DNA of 64,000 bases from an uncultured Vampirovibrio sp. (GTDB lineage Bacteria; Cyanobacteriota; Vampirovibrionia; Gastranaerophilales; Gastranaerophilaceae): assembly GCA_910584405.1 (NCBI GenBank), contig CAJUAL010000011.1, positions 1-64,000 on the forward strand. The letters are read 5' to 3'. A program made the translations under genes and the position numbers. How positions within the stretch are numbered: position 1 is the stretch's first letter; each line of letters begins with the position of its first letter. Positions 47,498 through 56,479 of the stretch are shown piece after piece. Under the pieces are notes generated by a model, which did no database searches, was not told the DNA's origin, and worked only from the letters and a program-made list of their open reading frames with translations.

Positions 47498-48349
47498 TTA
47501 AAATACCCTATAAGACCCTAAGTATCTGAAAAATGAAGTTTTAGGGCGGATTTCATTTATAACTTTCAGTAAATTTGAACCTTGAAGATGCCCGTCAAAA
47601 CTTACTATAAATATATATTCTTCGGGTTCGATTTTTGAAGGTCTTGATGATATGTAAGATAGATTAATATCATTTTCTAAAAATATTTTTAAAATTTCTA
47701 ATAATGCACCCGGAGTATGATTTGTTCTAAATGCGACGGTTGTTCGGTCTTTATTTGTTGGTGTTGTTTCAATATCTCCGATTAGAATATATTTTGTTTT
47801 GTTATTTATATCATCATTAATGTTATTTTTTAAAATATTCAATCTGAAAGTTTCGGCGATTTTTTTGTTGCCTATAGCTGAATATGTTAAGTTATGGTTT
47901 GACAAATCTTTAGCAGCTTCAAGCATTGTTGGAGTTTCTATTATATTAAGGTTATACGGCATTTCTTTGTTGATAAAATCCTGACATTTTGAAATAAGTC
48001 TTGGTGTTGCAATAACCCCTGTTATGCTGTAAAACTCTGTTGTTTTTGATAAAAGACAATACTCAATCGGTAGAGTTATTTCCGATAAAATTCTCAAATT
48101 CGGGTTTTTAGAAGTAATTATACAATCTAAAGATTCTCTGATGGTGCCGTCAAGAGTGTTTTCTACCGGAAGAACTCCTAAAGTATTCGGGTTTTGTGCA
48201 GTATAGTCAACAATTTGTTTAATTGTTTTTAATGGGCTTGACGAACATTGCAGTTTATATTTTTCGCAGAATACGTCTTTTGCCATTTCAGAAAAAGAGC
48301 ATTCAGGTTCTAAGAAAACCATATTTTGGATGCATTCAAAATTAGCCAT
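47498..48349 (-). CDS. pheA: Prephenate dehydratase with ACT domain
   Basis: Phenylalanine-biosynthesis enzyme (prephenate to phenylpyruvate), 283 residues, without a fused chorismate mutase. The dehydratase domain contains VLPVENTLDGTIRESLD and the VIATPRLISKCQDFI region. The usual T-R-F motif appears as NKDRTTVAFRT, so its residues should be checked. The ACT domain (about 200-275) has the regulatory GALLEILKIFLENDINLSYISSRPSK, matching the family's GAL and ESRP motifs. GGAG precedes the start. Confidence 0.92.
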   Translation of the reverse strand: MANFECIQNMVFLEPECSFSEMAKDVFCEKYKLQCSSSPLKTIKQIVDYTAQNPNTLGVLPVENTLDGTIRESLDCIITSKNPNLRILSEITLPIEYCLLSKTTEFYSITGVIATPRLISKCQDFINKEMPYNLNIIETPTMLEAAKDLSNHNLTYSAIGNKKIAETFRLNILKNNINDDINNKTKYILIGDIETTPTNKDRTTVAFRTNHTPGALLEILKIFLENDINLSYISSRPSKIEPEEYIFIVSFDGHLQGSNLLKVINEIRPKTSFFRYLGSYRVF

Positions 48350-48398
48350 TTACTTAACTCCGTATTTCAATTAGAATTATAACAGAAATATTTTAATA

Positions 48399-48460
48399 TG
48401 TCATTCTGAACTTGATTCAGAATCTATCAATATTAATAGATTTATGTATTAAGTGTGACA
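48399..48460. repeat. Short copy of the dispersed palindromic element
   Basis: It begins TGTCATTCTGAACTTGATTC and continues as ATCTATCAAT, nearly the left arm of the 98-bp element (25581), then jumps to a GTGACA end. Confidence 0.6.
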
Positions 48461-48476
48461 GATAAAGAAGGTGGAT

Positions 48477-49850
48477 ATGTCAGAAATTAAATTCGGAACA
48501 GACGGTTGGAGAGCTGTTGTAGGAAAAGATTTTAACGAAGAAAATGTAACAATTGTATCAAAAGCAATCGGAAAATATGTTTTTGATAATTACGGGATTT
48601 ATAAACCTATAATTGTCGGTTATGACCCGAGAAATATGGCGAAAGAATTTTCTATGCAATGTGCGCAGATTTTGAAAAATATAGGTTTTAAAGTTTTATA
48701 TAGTGATAAAGTTATCCCGACACCTGTTTTAGCATTTAATGCAAAATATTTGGATGCATGTGCTGTTATGTTTACCGCATCACATAATCCTCCGGAATAT
48801 TTGGGGATAAAATTTATTCCTGATTATGCAGGACCTGCAACAAGTGAAATTACTGATGAAATTGTATCAAATTTTGGCAAAAATACTCCTTCTTGCGGAG
48901 TCGGAAAGTTGATTTATACTGATTTTTCAAGTGTTTATTTTAAACATATAAAATCATTAATAGATTTTTCCAGAATTAAGGATTTCGGTAAGCATATAAT
49001 TTTTGACGGATTATATGCGGCAAGTATAGGTTATTTTGATAAACTTTTATCTGATAACGGAATAGAATATGACAGTATTCACATGTACCATGACCCGAAT
49101 TTTGGCGGCGGAATGCCGGAGCCAAAACCCAAGTTTATGGGTGAAATGATAGAATATGTAAAAACTCATGAAGGTTACGTCGGATTTGCTAATGACGGAG
49201 ATTCTGACAGGTTTGGTGTTGTTAACGAAAAAGGTGAATATGTTACCCCGAATGAAATTATTGCAATTTTATTGATGCACTTAAGAAAGCATAAAAATTA
49301 TACCGGCTGTTTAGTAAAAACCGTTGGCGGAAGTTTAATGCTTGATATTATTGCTAAAAAACTCGGGGTCGAAATAATTGAAACTCCTGTCGGATTTAAG
49401 CATGTCGGTGAAGCTATGCGCAAATATAATCCGATTATTGCAGGTGAAGAATCGGGCGGTTTGAGTATTCAAAATCATATCCCTGAAAAAGACGGTATTC
49501 TTGCAAATCTTTTAGTTCTTGAAGCTATGGCCTATGAAGGAAAATCTTTGGTACAATTACAAAAAGAATTACATGAATTTGTCGGTTGTACATTTATTAA
49601 TACAAGGGTTGATAAAAAACTTGAAAGTGTAGAAGAAATAAAACCCGTTTTGGATAAGTTTTCAGAGCTTGTTGATATTGCAGGGCAAAAAGTTATAAGA
49701 AAAGATTATAAAGACGGGGTAAAATTATACTTAGAAGACGACAAGACCTGGATACTTGTACGACCTTCAGGTACAGAGCCACTTTTGCGAATTTATATAG
49801 AAAGTGATTCTCAAGAAAAAATTGATAATATTAAAAATTTTGTTAACTAG
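48477..49850 (+). CDS. Phosphoglucomutase/phosphomannomutase family protein
   Basis: Alpha-D-phosphohexomutase of 457 residues from the ATG at 48477 (behind AAGAAGGTGG). All four loops are present: phosphoserine MFTASHNPPEYLGIKF (about 100), Mg-binding ANDGDSDRFGVVNE, sugar-specificity AGEESGGLSIQNHI, and phosphate-binding RPSGTEPLLRIYIES. It interconverts 1- and 6-phosphates of glucose, mannose or glucosamine; the GEESGG loop is that of the PGM/PMM group rather than typical GlmM, but specificity is not certain. Confidence 0.92.
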   Translation: MSEIKFGTDGWRAVVGKDFNEENVTIVSKAIGKYVFDNYGIYKPIIVGYDPRNMAKEFSMQCAQILKNIGFKVLYSDKVIPTPVLAFNAKYLDACAVMFTASHNPPEYLGIKFIPDYAGPATSEITDEIVSNFGKNTPSCGVGKLIYTDFSSVYFKHIKSLIDFSRIKDFGKHIIFDGLYAASIGYFDKLLSDNGIEYDSIHMYHDPNFGGGMPEPKPKFMGEMIEYVKTHEGYVGFANDGDSDRFGVVNEKGEYVTPNEIIAILLMHLRKHKNYTGCLVKTVGGSLMLDIIAKKLGVEIIETPVGFKHVGEAMRKYNPIIAGEESGGLSIQNHIPEKDGILANLLVLEAMAYEGKSLVQLQKELHEFVGCTFINTRVDKKLESVEEIKPVLDKFSELVDIAGQKVIRKDYKDGVKLYLEDDKTWILVRPSGTEPLLRIYIESDSQEKIDNIKNFVN

Positions 49851-49908
49851 CAAATTTAAATTTGTTTGGATTTAATAAGGAATGTGTAGTAAATAGAAAG
49901 GTAAAAAC

Positions 49909-50478
49909 ATGGAAATAAGAAATAATACCCCAAGTTTTGGTATGGCACTCAGAAAACCTGAAGATATAGGAAAATTTTCAAAATATGTGGCAAATGCATC
50001 CCCTGAATGGATTGCAAAGCGTGGTGTTGCAAGAATTGCTAAGAGACAAGCAAATAATACACATTTTGATTTGGAATACAGACCTGGTAAAGGGGTCGCA
50101 GTTATTCCAACATCTGAGGAAGCAAAATTGCGTTATGGGGAAGAAATTTTTGGAAAAGCTTCAAAACATAGTGATTTGAGATCACAAGTGGTTCAGGAAT
50201 ATTTTAGTGAAGCTTATGATAGCGCTTACGAAGCGGCTTCCGGTCCACAAAGAGCTTTAATGAGAACTAAAAAAGTTTTAGCTTCAGCAAGACTATTTTT
50301 ACATACTATTACTCACCCTGAAACATTTCTTCCAAAATCATTAAAGGCAGCATCTGAAGCTGCAACTCAAAGAGAATCAGATGTTTGTGCAAGTGTTGCA
50401 AAAGAAGCTAAAGAACTTGCTAAAAAACAAAAGTTTGAATCAGAAATTGAATCAATATTTATACCAAAGAAAAAATAA
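49909..50478 (+). CDS. Hypothetical protein
   Basis: 189-residue basic protein with no recognised domain. It begins MEIRNNTPSFGMALRKPE, with an aromatic-glycine N-terminal motif like those in other unknown proteins here. The remainder is helical and Ala/Lys-rich (AAQ/AKEAKELAKKQK end). GAAAGG precedes the start. A terminator follows directly, so it is separate from the ribosomal cluster. Confidence 0.78.
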   Translation: MEIRNNTPSFGMALRKPEDIGKFSKYVANASPEWIAKRGVARIAKRQANNTHFDLEYRPGKGVAVIPTSEEAKLRYGEEIFGKASKHSDLRSQVVQEYFSEAYDSAYEAASGPQRALMRTKKVLASARLFLHTITHPETFLPKSLKAASEAATQRESDVCASVAKEAKELAKKQKFESEIESIFIPKKK

Positions 50479-50491
50479 ATTAAAATAGAAC

Positions 50492-50523
50492 AAAAAAGAT
50501 TGGTAAAAATACCAATCTTTTTT
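50492..50523. terminator. Terminator before the S10 operon
   Basis: Stem AAAAAAGATTGGTA / TACCAATCTTTTTT (14 bp) with an AAAA loop. It isolates the ribosomal cluster from upstream transcription. Confidence 0.85.
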
Positions 50524-50557
50524 GTTAACAAAACTAAACAAACATGGAAAAACACGG

Positions 50558-50586
50558 TTGACAGCGTGTTTTGTTTATCCTAAGAT
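50558..50586 (+). promoter_or_regulatory. Promoter of the S10 operon
   Basis: TTGACA (50558-50563), a 17-bp spacer and TAAGAT (50581-50586). Start predicted near 50593, giving a 140-nt structured leader before rpsJ. Confidence 0.7.
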
Positions 50587-50592
50587 AAATAT

Positions 50593-50733
50593 GCTGAAGT
50601 ATAGTGATTAAAATATCCGAAATATATTCTAAATAGCGAACTTCAGGGGTGCCGGTCAGGACAGCTGGTTAAATCAGTTAATCCTCCTTAAGAAACGGCA
50701 AAGTAGTACATAGAAAAAGAAAAAGGAATGCAA
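50593..50733 (+). promoter_or_regulatory. rpsJ leader with hairpins
   Basis: A long 5' leader for a ribosomal operon. A GGTTAA-N5-TTAATCC hairpin and a CCGGTCAGGACAGCTGG segment suggest structure. It may be a ribosomal-protein autoregulatory leader, but no known family (for example the enterobacterial L4-binding S10 leader) is recognisable. Confidence 0.35.
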
Positions 50734-51051
50734 ATGGCAAACAGCACTAAGAAAAACAGAATCAGAGTTTGTTTGAAAGCTTATGATCACAAACTAATTG
50801 ATGTATCTGCTGACAAAATCGTAGAAACAGCAAAAAGAACAGACGCTAAAGTAGCCGGTCCTATTCCTTTACCTACAAAAAGACGTATCTATTGTGTATT
50901 GCGTTCACCACACGTTGATAAAAAATCTCGTGAACATTTCGAAATCAGAACACACAAGCGCATTATCGATATTTACGAACCAACTCAACAAACAATGGAA
51001 GAGTTGCGTAGATTAGATTTACCGGCAGGTGTAGATATCGAAGCAAGATAG
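50734..51051 (+). CDS. rpsJ: Ribosomal protein S10
   Basis: 30S head protein, also NusB partner in antitermination. 105 residues from the ATG at 50734; the ATG at 50728 is too close to AAAAGGA. RIRVCLKAYDHKLIDVSADKIVETAKRT, GPIPLPTKRRIYCVLRSPHVDKKSREHFEIRTHKR and LDLPAGVDIE are canonical. First gene of the S10 cluster, followed by a 212-bp spacer before rplC, unusually long. Confidence 0.97.
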   Translation: MANSTKKNRIRVCLKAYDHKLIDVSADKIVETAKRTDAKVAGPIPLPTKRRIYCVLRSPHVDKKSREHFEIRTHKRIIDIYEPTQQTMEELRRLDLPAGVDIEAR

Positions 51052-51263
51052 TTGCAACGATTCCTGTCAATGAAAATTGAATAAGCATTATGCATAGATA
51101 ATGTGATCTACTACCGCCTTAGAAACGAGGCGAGGGAGGTGAAAGTCCTCCAAAAGGTAAAAAGGACAGTAAGCAAAAGTAGCGCTCGCAAGAGAAAGAT
51201 GCAACTCCGAAATCGGGGCAGGAAGACCTGCACCAAGTAGGACGAGCAGGAAAGGTAAAAATT
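51052..51263. repeat. Hairpin-array spacer between rpsJ and rplC
   Basis: It has no gene. It contains several short hairpins in a row: CGCCT-N8-AGGCG, GGAGG-TGAAAGT-CCTCC, and GCAGG-AAGA-CCTGC. GGTGAAAGTCC and GCAGGAAGACCTGC recall parts of a cobalamin riboswitch, but the rest of that core is missing, so a hairpin array is the better reading. Confidence 0.5.
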
Positions 51264-51902
51264 ATGACACTAGGTGTAATAGGTAAAAAAGTTGGAATGA
51301 CTCAAATCTTTGACGAACAAGGTTTGGCAATCCCTGTAACTGTTATCAAAGTTGACGAAACTGTAGTTACTCAGGTTAAAACTGTAGAAACTGACGGTTA
51401 TAACGCAATCCAAGTTGGTACAATTGCAGCTAAAGAAAAACACTTGACAAAAGCTCAAATTGGTCATTTTAAGAAAAATAGTTTATCAAACTACAGACAT
51501 CTTCAGGAATTCAGAGTTGAAAATCCTCAAGATTACAAAGTAGGTGATAAAGTTGAACTTTCAGTATTAGAAAATGTTGAAAAAGTAGACGTAACCGGTA
51601 AATCAATAGGTAAAGGCTTCCAAGGTACAGTTAAAAGACATAACTTCGGAAGAGGACCTATGGCTCACGGTTCTAAAAACCACAGAGAACCGGGTTCAAT
51701 CGGTGCAGGTACAACTCCTTCACGTGTTATCAAAGGTAAAAGAATGGCTGGTAACATGGGTAACGAAAGAGTTACAATTACTAAGCTTAAATTAGTTAAA
51801 GTTGATTCAGCTAACGGTTTAGTATTAGTAAAAGGTTCAGTACCTGGATGCGAAGGCAGATTGGTAACAATCGTTCCGACAAGAACTAAATGGAATGGCT
51901 AA
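51264..51902 (+). CDS. rplC: Ribosomal protein L3
   Basis: 50S assembly protein, 212 residues. LGVIGKKVGMTQIFDEQGLAIPVTVI start and the GKGFQGTVKRHNFGRGPMAHGSKNHREPGSIGAGTTPSRVIKGKRMAGNMG block with the conserved loop near the peptidyl-transferase centre. Good Shine-Dalgarno (CAGGAAAGG). Second gene of the cluster in the standard S10 order. Confidence 0.98.
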   Translation: MTLGVIGKKVGMTQIFDEQGLAIPVTVIKVDETVVTQVKTVETDGYNAIQVGTIAAKEKHLTKAQIGHFKKNSLSNYRHLQEFRVENPQDYKVGDKVELSVLENVEKVDVTGKSIGKGFQGTVKRHNFGRGPMAHGSKNHREPGSIGAGTTPSRVIKGKRMAGNMGNERVTITKLKLVKVDSANGLVLVKGSVPGCEGRLVTIVPTRTKWNG

Positions 51903-51980
51903 TCCTTAAAAGCCCTGACTTGCCATATAAAGCGCAACGCAAGGGGTAAGCAGTAAAAGAAAACATAAAGGAAAAAACAA

Positions 51981-52607
51981 ATGTCAAAAGAAATATTAAG
52001 TACAAATGGAGAAAAATTAGGCGAAATTACTTTAGAAAAAAGTGTTTTCGGTGTAGAACCTAATTTACATGTAATGCACTTAGCATTGAGAAGACAATTA
52101 AATAACGCTCGTCAAGGTAATGCTTGTACAAAAACAAGAGCAGAAGTAGCCGGCGGCGGAAGAAAACCTTGGAAACAAAAAGGAACAGGCCGTGCAAGAG
52201 CAGGTTCACTACGTTCACCATTGTTTGCAGGCGGCGGCGTAATCTTTGGACCAAAACCAAGAAGCTACGCATTCAATATGCCTCAAAAAGCAAGACAATT
52301 AGCTTTAAAATCAGCTTTATCAGCTCGCGAAGCTCAATTGGTTGTAGTTAAAGACTTCTCAACAATCACAGAACCAAAAACAAAATTAATGGTTAGTGCA
52401 TTAAAATCATTAAACGTTAGCGGAAAAGTTTTAATCATTGCTAATCCAAAAGCTGATGAAAACAAAAACTTGGAATTATCTTCAAGAAATATTCCTAGCG
52501 TAAAACTTTTATTACCGACTAACTTAAACGTGAAAGATTTATTGGAAGCTGATTTTGTTGTTATGACTGAATCCGCTGTAAATGAAATTACAGAAAGGTT
52601 ACAATAA
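51981..52607 (+). CDS. rplD: Ribosomal protein L4
   Basis: 50S protein lining the exit tunnel, 208 residues. The extended loop RQGNACTKTRAEVAGGGRKPWKQKGTGRARAGSLRSP, then GGGVIFGPKPRSY, is complete. In some bacteria L4 represses its own S10 operon. Its stop codon overlaps the ATG of rplW (TAATG), giving translational coupling. Confidence 0.98.
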   Translation: MSKEILSTNGEKLGEITLEKSVFGVEPNLHVMHLALRRQLNNARQGNACTKTRAEVAGGGRKPWKQKGTGRARAGSLRSPLFAGGGVIFGPKPRSYAFNMPQKARQLALKSALSAREAQLVVVKDFSTITEPKTKLMVSALKSLNVSGKVLIIANPKADENKNLELSSRNIPSVKLLLPTNLNVKDLLEADFVVMTESAVNEITERLQ

Positions 52608-52903
52608 TGAGTAAAGAAACAGAAAGATTATATGACGTAATTAAAAAGTCATTAATTACAGAAAAATCAGTGGCAGCAACAGAAAATGCACAATATACTT
52701 TCGAAGTAAAAAAAGATGCAACAAAAATTGAAATTGCTAAAGCTGTAGAATTAGCTTTTCCTGGAAGAAAAGTTAAAAAAGTAAGAACAGTTTATATGCC
52801 TTCACACGAAAAAAGAATGGGATATAAATTCGGAAGAACAGATTCAAGCAAGAAAGCCATCGTAACAATCGAAGGCGAACCTATTGAATTTATCGGAGTG
52901 TAG
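52607..52903 (+). CDS. rplW: Ribosomal protein L23
   Basis: 98-residue 50S protein at the tunnel exit, docking site for trigger factor and SRP. VIKKSLITEKSVAATENAQYTFEVKKDATKIEIAKAVELAFPGRKVKKVRTV and the C-terminal KKAIVTI.GE.I.F strand are typical. Coupled to rplD by a 1-bp overlap. Confidence 0.97.
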   Translation: MSKETERLYDVIKKSLITEKSVAATENAQYTFEVKKDATKIEIAKAVELAFPGRKVKKVRTVYMPSHEKRMGYKFGRTDSSKKAIVTIEGEPIEFIGV

Positions 52904-53108
52904 CGAATTTTACGTAGAGTGAAGCGAACTCGTCAGGTGCGAAGGTTTAAATGAATGGTAGCGAAGCGAAATGAGTAGAAAACCTGAGCTCAGTAAAATT
53001 TAAGACATTGAATTTTATATAACGTAAAACAAAGTTTAACTCCACAGGGGCGAAAAGGCATATGTCCCTAAAAAGTAATACAAAGCCAATTAAAGGAGAA
53101 AATTAGAA
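52904..53108. repeat. Hairpin-rich spacer between rplW and rplB
   Basis: 205 bp without a gene. It includes AGCGAAGCGAA repeats, an AGGTTT...AAACCT stem and an AGGG-N14-CCCT stem just before the rplB ribosome-binding site. Confidence 0.45.
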
Positions 53109-53936
53109 ATGGCAACTAGAAAAATCAATCCTACAACACCGGGACAAAGAGGTATGACAAAAAGTGATTATCAAGAAATCACAACCTCAACTCCTGAAAA
53201 ATCGTTGTTAAGATCATTGAAAAAAACAGCCGGAAGAAATAACACTGGTAGAATTACATGTCGTCACAAAGGCGGCGGTGTAAAAAGATCATACCGTGTA
53301 ATTGATTTCAAAAGAGATAAATTTGGCGTACCTGCAACAGTAAAAACTATTGAGTACGATCCAAACAGAAACGTAAGAATTTCATTATGTTTCTACGCCG
53401 ATGGTGAAAAAAGATATATTTTGACACCGGAAGGTTTGAACGTAGGCGATGTAATCGTTTCAGGTCCTGAAGCACCTGTACAAACAGGTAACGCAATGCC
53501 TTTAGAATTAATTCCGTTAGGTTCAATTGTTCACAACGTAGAATTAAATCCTGGCAGAGGTGCCGTAATGGTTAGATCAGCAGGTAACAGCGCTCAAGTT
53601 ATGGCTAAAGAAGGTAACTATGTAACAATTAAATTACCTTCAGGCGAAATGAGAATGGTAAGAAAAGAATGTATGGCAACAATTGGTGCTCTGGGTAACT
53701 CAGAATTCAAAAACTTATCAATCGGTAAAGCCGGAAGAAAACGTTATATGGGTATCAGACCAACTGTACGTGGTGTAACAATGAACCCTTGCGATCACCC
53801 ACACGGTGGTGGTGAAGGTAAAACCGGTCCTGGCGGACACCCTAAAACACCTTGGGGTAAACCGGCTCTTGGTTACAAAACTCGTAAAAAAGGTAAAGCT
53901 TCTGATAAATTAATCGTTAGAAGACGTAAAAAATAG
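53109..53936 (+). CDS. rplB: Ribosomal protein L2
   Basis: 275-residue 50S protein needed for subunit association. GRNNTGRITCRHKGGGVKRSYRVIDFKRDK, the AGNSAQVMAKEG segment and the C-terminal GVTMNPCDHPHGGGEGK with the catalytic-region His. AAAGGAG precedes the ATG. Followed by a hairpin-rich 169-bp spacer. Confidence 0.98.
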   Translation: MATRKINPTTPGQRGMTKSDYQEITTSTPEKSLLRSLKKTAGRNNTGRITCRHKGGGVKRSYRVIDFKRDKFGVPATVKTIEYDPNRNVRISLCFYADGEKRYILTPEGLNVGDVIVSGPEAPVQTGNAMPLELIPLGSIVHNVELNPGRGAVMVRSAGNSAQVMAKEGNYVTIKLPSGEMRMVRKECMATIGALGNSEFKNLSIGKAGRKRYMGIRPTVRGVTMNPCDHPHGGGEGKTGPGGHPKTPWGKPALGYKTRKKGKASDKLIVRRRKK

Positions 53937-54105
53937 GCGCAAGCCGGTGTGAAGCCGGAGCCGGGTTGCGATAAGCAATCCGGACAGGGCGGAACACTAC
54001 GATACCGCCGTTATGAACGGAATGAAAATGAAGTGAATGAAGCAATCTATGATTGCACAGGCGGTTAATATAAAAAACAAACAACAATTAAAAAAGGAGA
54101 AATAA
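53937..54105. repeat. Hairpin array between rplB and rpsS
   Basis: Four short hairpins in tandem: CCGG-(G)TTGC-GATAA-GCAA-(T)CCGG, GGCGG-N9-CCGCC, CCGTT-ATG-AACGG and GCAATC-TAT-GATTGC. The first half is GC-rich like the nrdD-nrdG spacer. No gene. Confidence 0.6.
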
Positions 54106-54384
54106 ATGGCACGTTCATTAAAAAAAGGTGCATATGTAGAAGAAGCTCTACAAAAGAAAATCGAAAAAATGAATGCTAACTCTGACAAAAAAGTTATCAA
54201 AACTTGGTCAAGAGCATCAATGATTGTACCTGATATGTTAGGTCATACTATTGCTGTTCACAACGGTAAAACTCACGTACCTGTATATGTAACAGAACAA
54301 ATGGTAGGACACAAATTGGGCGAATTTGCACCGACAAGATTATTCAAAGGTCACGCAGGTGCAGACAAAGCAAAAAGAGGTTAG
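54106..54384 (+). CDS. rpsS: Ribosomal protein S19
   Basis: 92-residue 30S head protein contacting S13. ARSLKKGAYVEEALQKKI, IKTWSRASMIVPDMLGHTIAVHNGKTHVPVYVTEQMVGHKLGEFAPTR match fully. AAAAGGAG precedes the ATG. Confidence 0.98.
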   Translation: MARSLKKGAYVEEALQKKIEKMNANSDKKVIKTWSRASMIVPDMLGHTIAVHNGKTHVPVYVTEQMVGHKLGEFAPTRLFKGHAGADKAKRG

Positions 54385-54430
54385 TACAAATAATCCAAAG
54401 TGATATTTATATTAAATAAAGGATAAAAAA

Positions 54431-54769
54431 ATGGAAGCAAAAGCAAAACAAACAGACATAAAAATGACAGCAAGAAAACTTCGCCGAGTAATCAACGAAG
54501 TTAGAGGAAAAGCTGTTACAGAAGCTCAAGATATGTTACGTTTTATGCCTTATTTTGCAGCAAGAGTTGTAGAAAAGAACTTGAAAGCTGCTGTTGCAAA
54601 CGCTCGTGAGCAATATGGGGTAGCTCCTGAATCATTAAAGATTTCACAAATCTTTGCTGATGAAAGTGTTACATATAAACGTGCAAGAACAAGAGCACAA
54701 GGTCGTATGTATTCAAGAATGAAACGTACATCACACCTTACATTAATAGTTAGTGATACAACAAAATAG
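54431..54769 (+). CDS. rplV: Ribosomal protein L22
   Basis: 112-residue 50S protein whose loop narrows the exit tunnel (macrolide region). It shows KMTARKLRRVINEVRGKAVTEAQDMLRFMPYFAARVVEKNLKAAVANA, and the C-terminal hairpin RARTRAQGRMYSRMKRTSHLTLIV. Separated from rpsC by 12 bp. Confidence 0.97.
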   Translation: MEAKAKQTDIKMTARKLRRVINEVRGKAVTEAQDMLRFMPYFAARVVEKNLKAAVANAREQYGVAPESLKISQIFADESVTYKRARTRAQGRMYSRMKRTSHLTLIVSDTTK

Positions 54770-54781
54770 GAAAGTAATAAA

Positions 54782-55519
54782 ATGGGACAAAAAACACATC
54801 CAACCGGATTTAGAGTAGGAGTCATCCGTAAATGGGCAAGCACATGGTATGCTAAATGGAAAGATTACGGTGTATGCGTAAAAGAGGATGATTTAATCAG
54901 AAAATTCGTTAAGAAAAAATTATATGCAGCAGGTGTATCAAGAATCTTGATAGACAGAAAAGCACAAAATACAACAATCACAGTTGTAACAGCAAAACCT
55001 GGTATAGTTGTTGGTCGTGGCGGTCAAGGTATTGATGAACTTCGTCAGGAAGTAACAAAATATATTGGCAAACCTGTTATCATCAACGTAGTTGAAGTTG
55101 CAAGAATAGATGCAGATGCACAATTAGTTGCAGAAAATATTGCTCAGCAATTAGAAAAACGTATTGCATTCAGACGTGCAATGAAACAATCAATGCAAAG
55201 AACTATGAGATCAGGCGTTCAAGGTATCAAAGTTATGGTATCAGGACGTTTGGGTGGTGCTGAAATCGCTCGTTCAGAATGGGCTAAAGAAGGAAGAATC
55301 CCTCTTCAAACATTAAGAGCAGACGTAGATTTCGGTTTTGCAGAAGCTGATACAATCATGGGTAAAATTGGTGTTAAAGTTTGGATTTTCAAAGGCAACT
55401 TAATGCCTGGCGAAATGGCAGACCAAAACATTAAAACAAAAAGCGGTAAAGACAATTCTGAAAGATCAGGAAGACGTCCGAGACGCGGTAGAAATGTTGA
55501 AACAACATCTCAAAACTAG
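54782..55519 (+). CDS. rpsC: Ribosomal protein S3
   Basis: 245-residue 30S protein at the mRNA entry. GQKTHPTGFRVGVIRKWASTWYA start, KH domain with GVVGRGGQGIDELR-type loop (VVGRGGQGIDEL), and SGRLGGAEIARSEWAKEGRIPLQTLRADVDFG. The basic C-terminal tail (RSGRRPRRGRNVE) is lineage-variable. Confidence 0.98.
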   Translation: MGQKTHPTGFRVGVIRKWASTWYAKWKDYGVCVKEDDLIRKFVKKKLYAAGVSRILIDRKAQNTTITVVTAKPGIVVGRGGQGIDELRQEVTKYIGKPVIINVVEVARIDADAQLVAENIAQQLEKRIAFRRAMKQSMQRTMRSGVQGIKVMVSGRLGGAEIARSEWAKEGRIPLQTLRADVDFGFAEADTIMGKIGVKVWIFKGNLMPGEMADQNIKTKSGKDNSERSGRRPRRGRNVETTSQN

Positions 55520-55550
55520 TAAGGTATAAAAACAATAGGAGCAAAATATA

Positions 55551-55970
55551 ATGTTACAGCCTAAAAAGACTAAATACCGCAAAATGATGAAAGGCAGAAT
55601 GAAAGGTACTGAAACAAGAGGTACAAAACTTGAATTCGGTCAATACGCTCTTCAAGCAGTAGAGCCTGGTTGGATTACCAGCCGTCAAATCGAGGCAGCA
55701 CGTCGTGCAATGACTCGTGAAATCAAACGTGGCGGTAACGTTTGGATAAAAATATTCCCGGATAAACCGATTACTGCAAAACCTGCAGAAACTCGTATGG
55801 GTTCAGGTAAAGGTAATGTGGAATACTGGGTTGCAGTTGTTAAACCAAACAGATTATTGTTTGAACTTGACTACTTCGATAGAAATACTGCAGTGCACGC
55901 ATTAGAATTGGCTGCACAAAAGTTACCTATCAAAGTTAAGATAGTTGAACAACCAAGAGAACAAGCATAG
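55551..55970 (+). CDS. rplP: Ribosomal protein L16
   Basis: 139-residue 50S protein at the A-site tRNA elbow. LQPKKTKYRKMMKGRMKGTETRGTKLEFGQYALQAVEPGWITSRQIEAARRAMTR and GSGKGNVEYWVAVVKPNRLLFEL are canonical. A CTTCTT-AAC-AAGAAG hairpin lies in the 73-bp spacer after it. Confidence 0.98.
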   Translation: MLQPKKTKYRKMMKGRMKGTETRGTKLEFGQYALQAVEPGWITSRQIEAARRAMTREIKRGGNVWIKIFPDKPITAKPAETRMGSGKGNVEYWVAVVKPNRLLFELDYFDRNTAVHALELAAQKLPIKVKIVEQPREQA

Positions 55971-56043
55971 CAAATATCCCCTTCTTAACAAGAAGTTAAT
56001 TCTTCAGGTCGGATAAGCAGGGACAATATAAAGGAAAATAAAA

Positions 56044-56241
56044 ATGAAATTAAATGAAATGCGTGAAAAATCAGTAGATGAGTTACAAACTGCAGTAGAG
56101 GATTGGAAAAAACAATTACTTGAAGCAAGATTGCAATTATCAACTCATAAATTAGAAAATACAGCAAGTATTTCTAAAACAAAAAAACTCATCGCTCAAG
56201 CAAAAACAATAATAACAGAAAAAGGGGTACAAAATGCCTAA
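56044..56241 (+). CDS. rpmC: Ribosomal protein L29
   Basis: 65-residue helical 50S protein near the tunnel exit. KLNEMREKSVDELQTAVEDWKKQLLEARLQLSTHKLENTASISKTKKLIAQAKTII fits the family. It overlaps rpsQ by 8 bp. Confidence 0.95.
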   Translation: MKLNEMREKSVDELQTAVEDWKKQLLEARLQLSTHKLENTASISKTKKLIAQAKTIITEKGVQNA

Positions 56242-56479
56242 GAAAGAAAAACAAGGATTAGTAGTTAGTAACAAAATGGATAAAACTGTAGTAGTTAGAG
56301 TTGCTGATTATGAACCACATCCAAAATACAAAAAAATTATGGAATCAAATAAAAACTATAAAGCACATGATGCCCAAAACGTTTGTAATGAAGGCGATAC
56401 AGTAAGAATCGTTGAAAACAGACCTATCTCAGGCGGAAAACGCTGGGTTGTAGCTGAAGTAGTAGAAAAAGCAAGATAA
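56234..56479 (+). CDS. rpsQ: Ribosomal protein S17
   Basis: 81-residue 30S assembly protein, OB fold. KEKQGLVVSNKMDKTVVVRVADYEPHPKYKKIMESNKNYKAHDAQNVCNEGDTVRIVENRPISGGKRWVVAEVVEKA is typical. Start lies inside rpmC, implying coupling. Confidence 0.97.
   Translation: MPKKEKQGLVVSNKMDKTVVVRVADYEPHPKYKKIMESNKNYKAHDAQNVCNEGDTVRIVENRPISGGKRWVVAEVVEKAR

Noticed and set aside
51120..51245. Second cobalamin riboswitch upstream of rplC
   Set aside because: GGTGAAAGTCC and GCAGGAAGACCTGC look like parts of the core, but GGGAA and the CCCGC-ACUGU block are absent, both motifs are simple hairpins, and the context (L3) makes no sense. Treated as a hairpin array.
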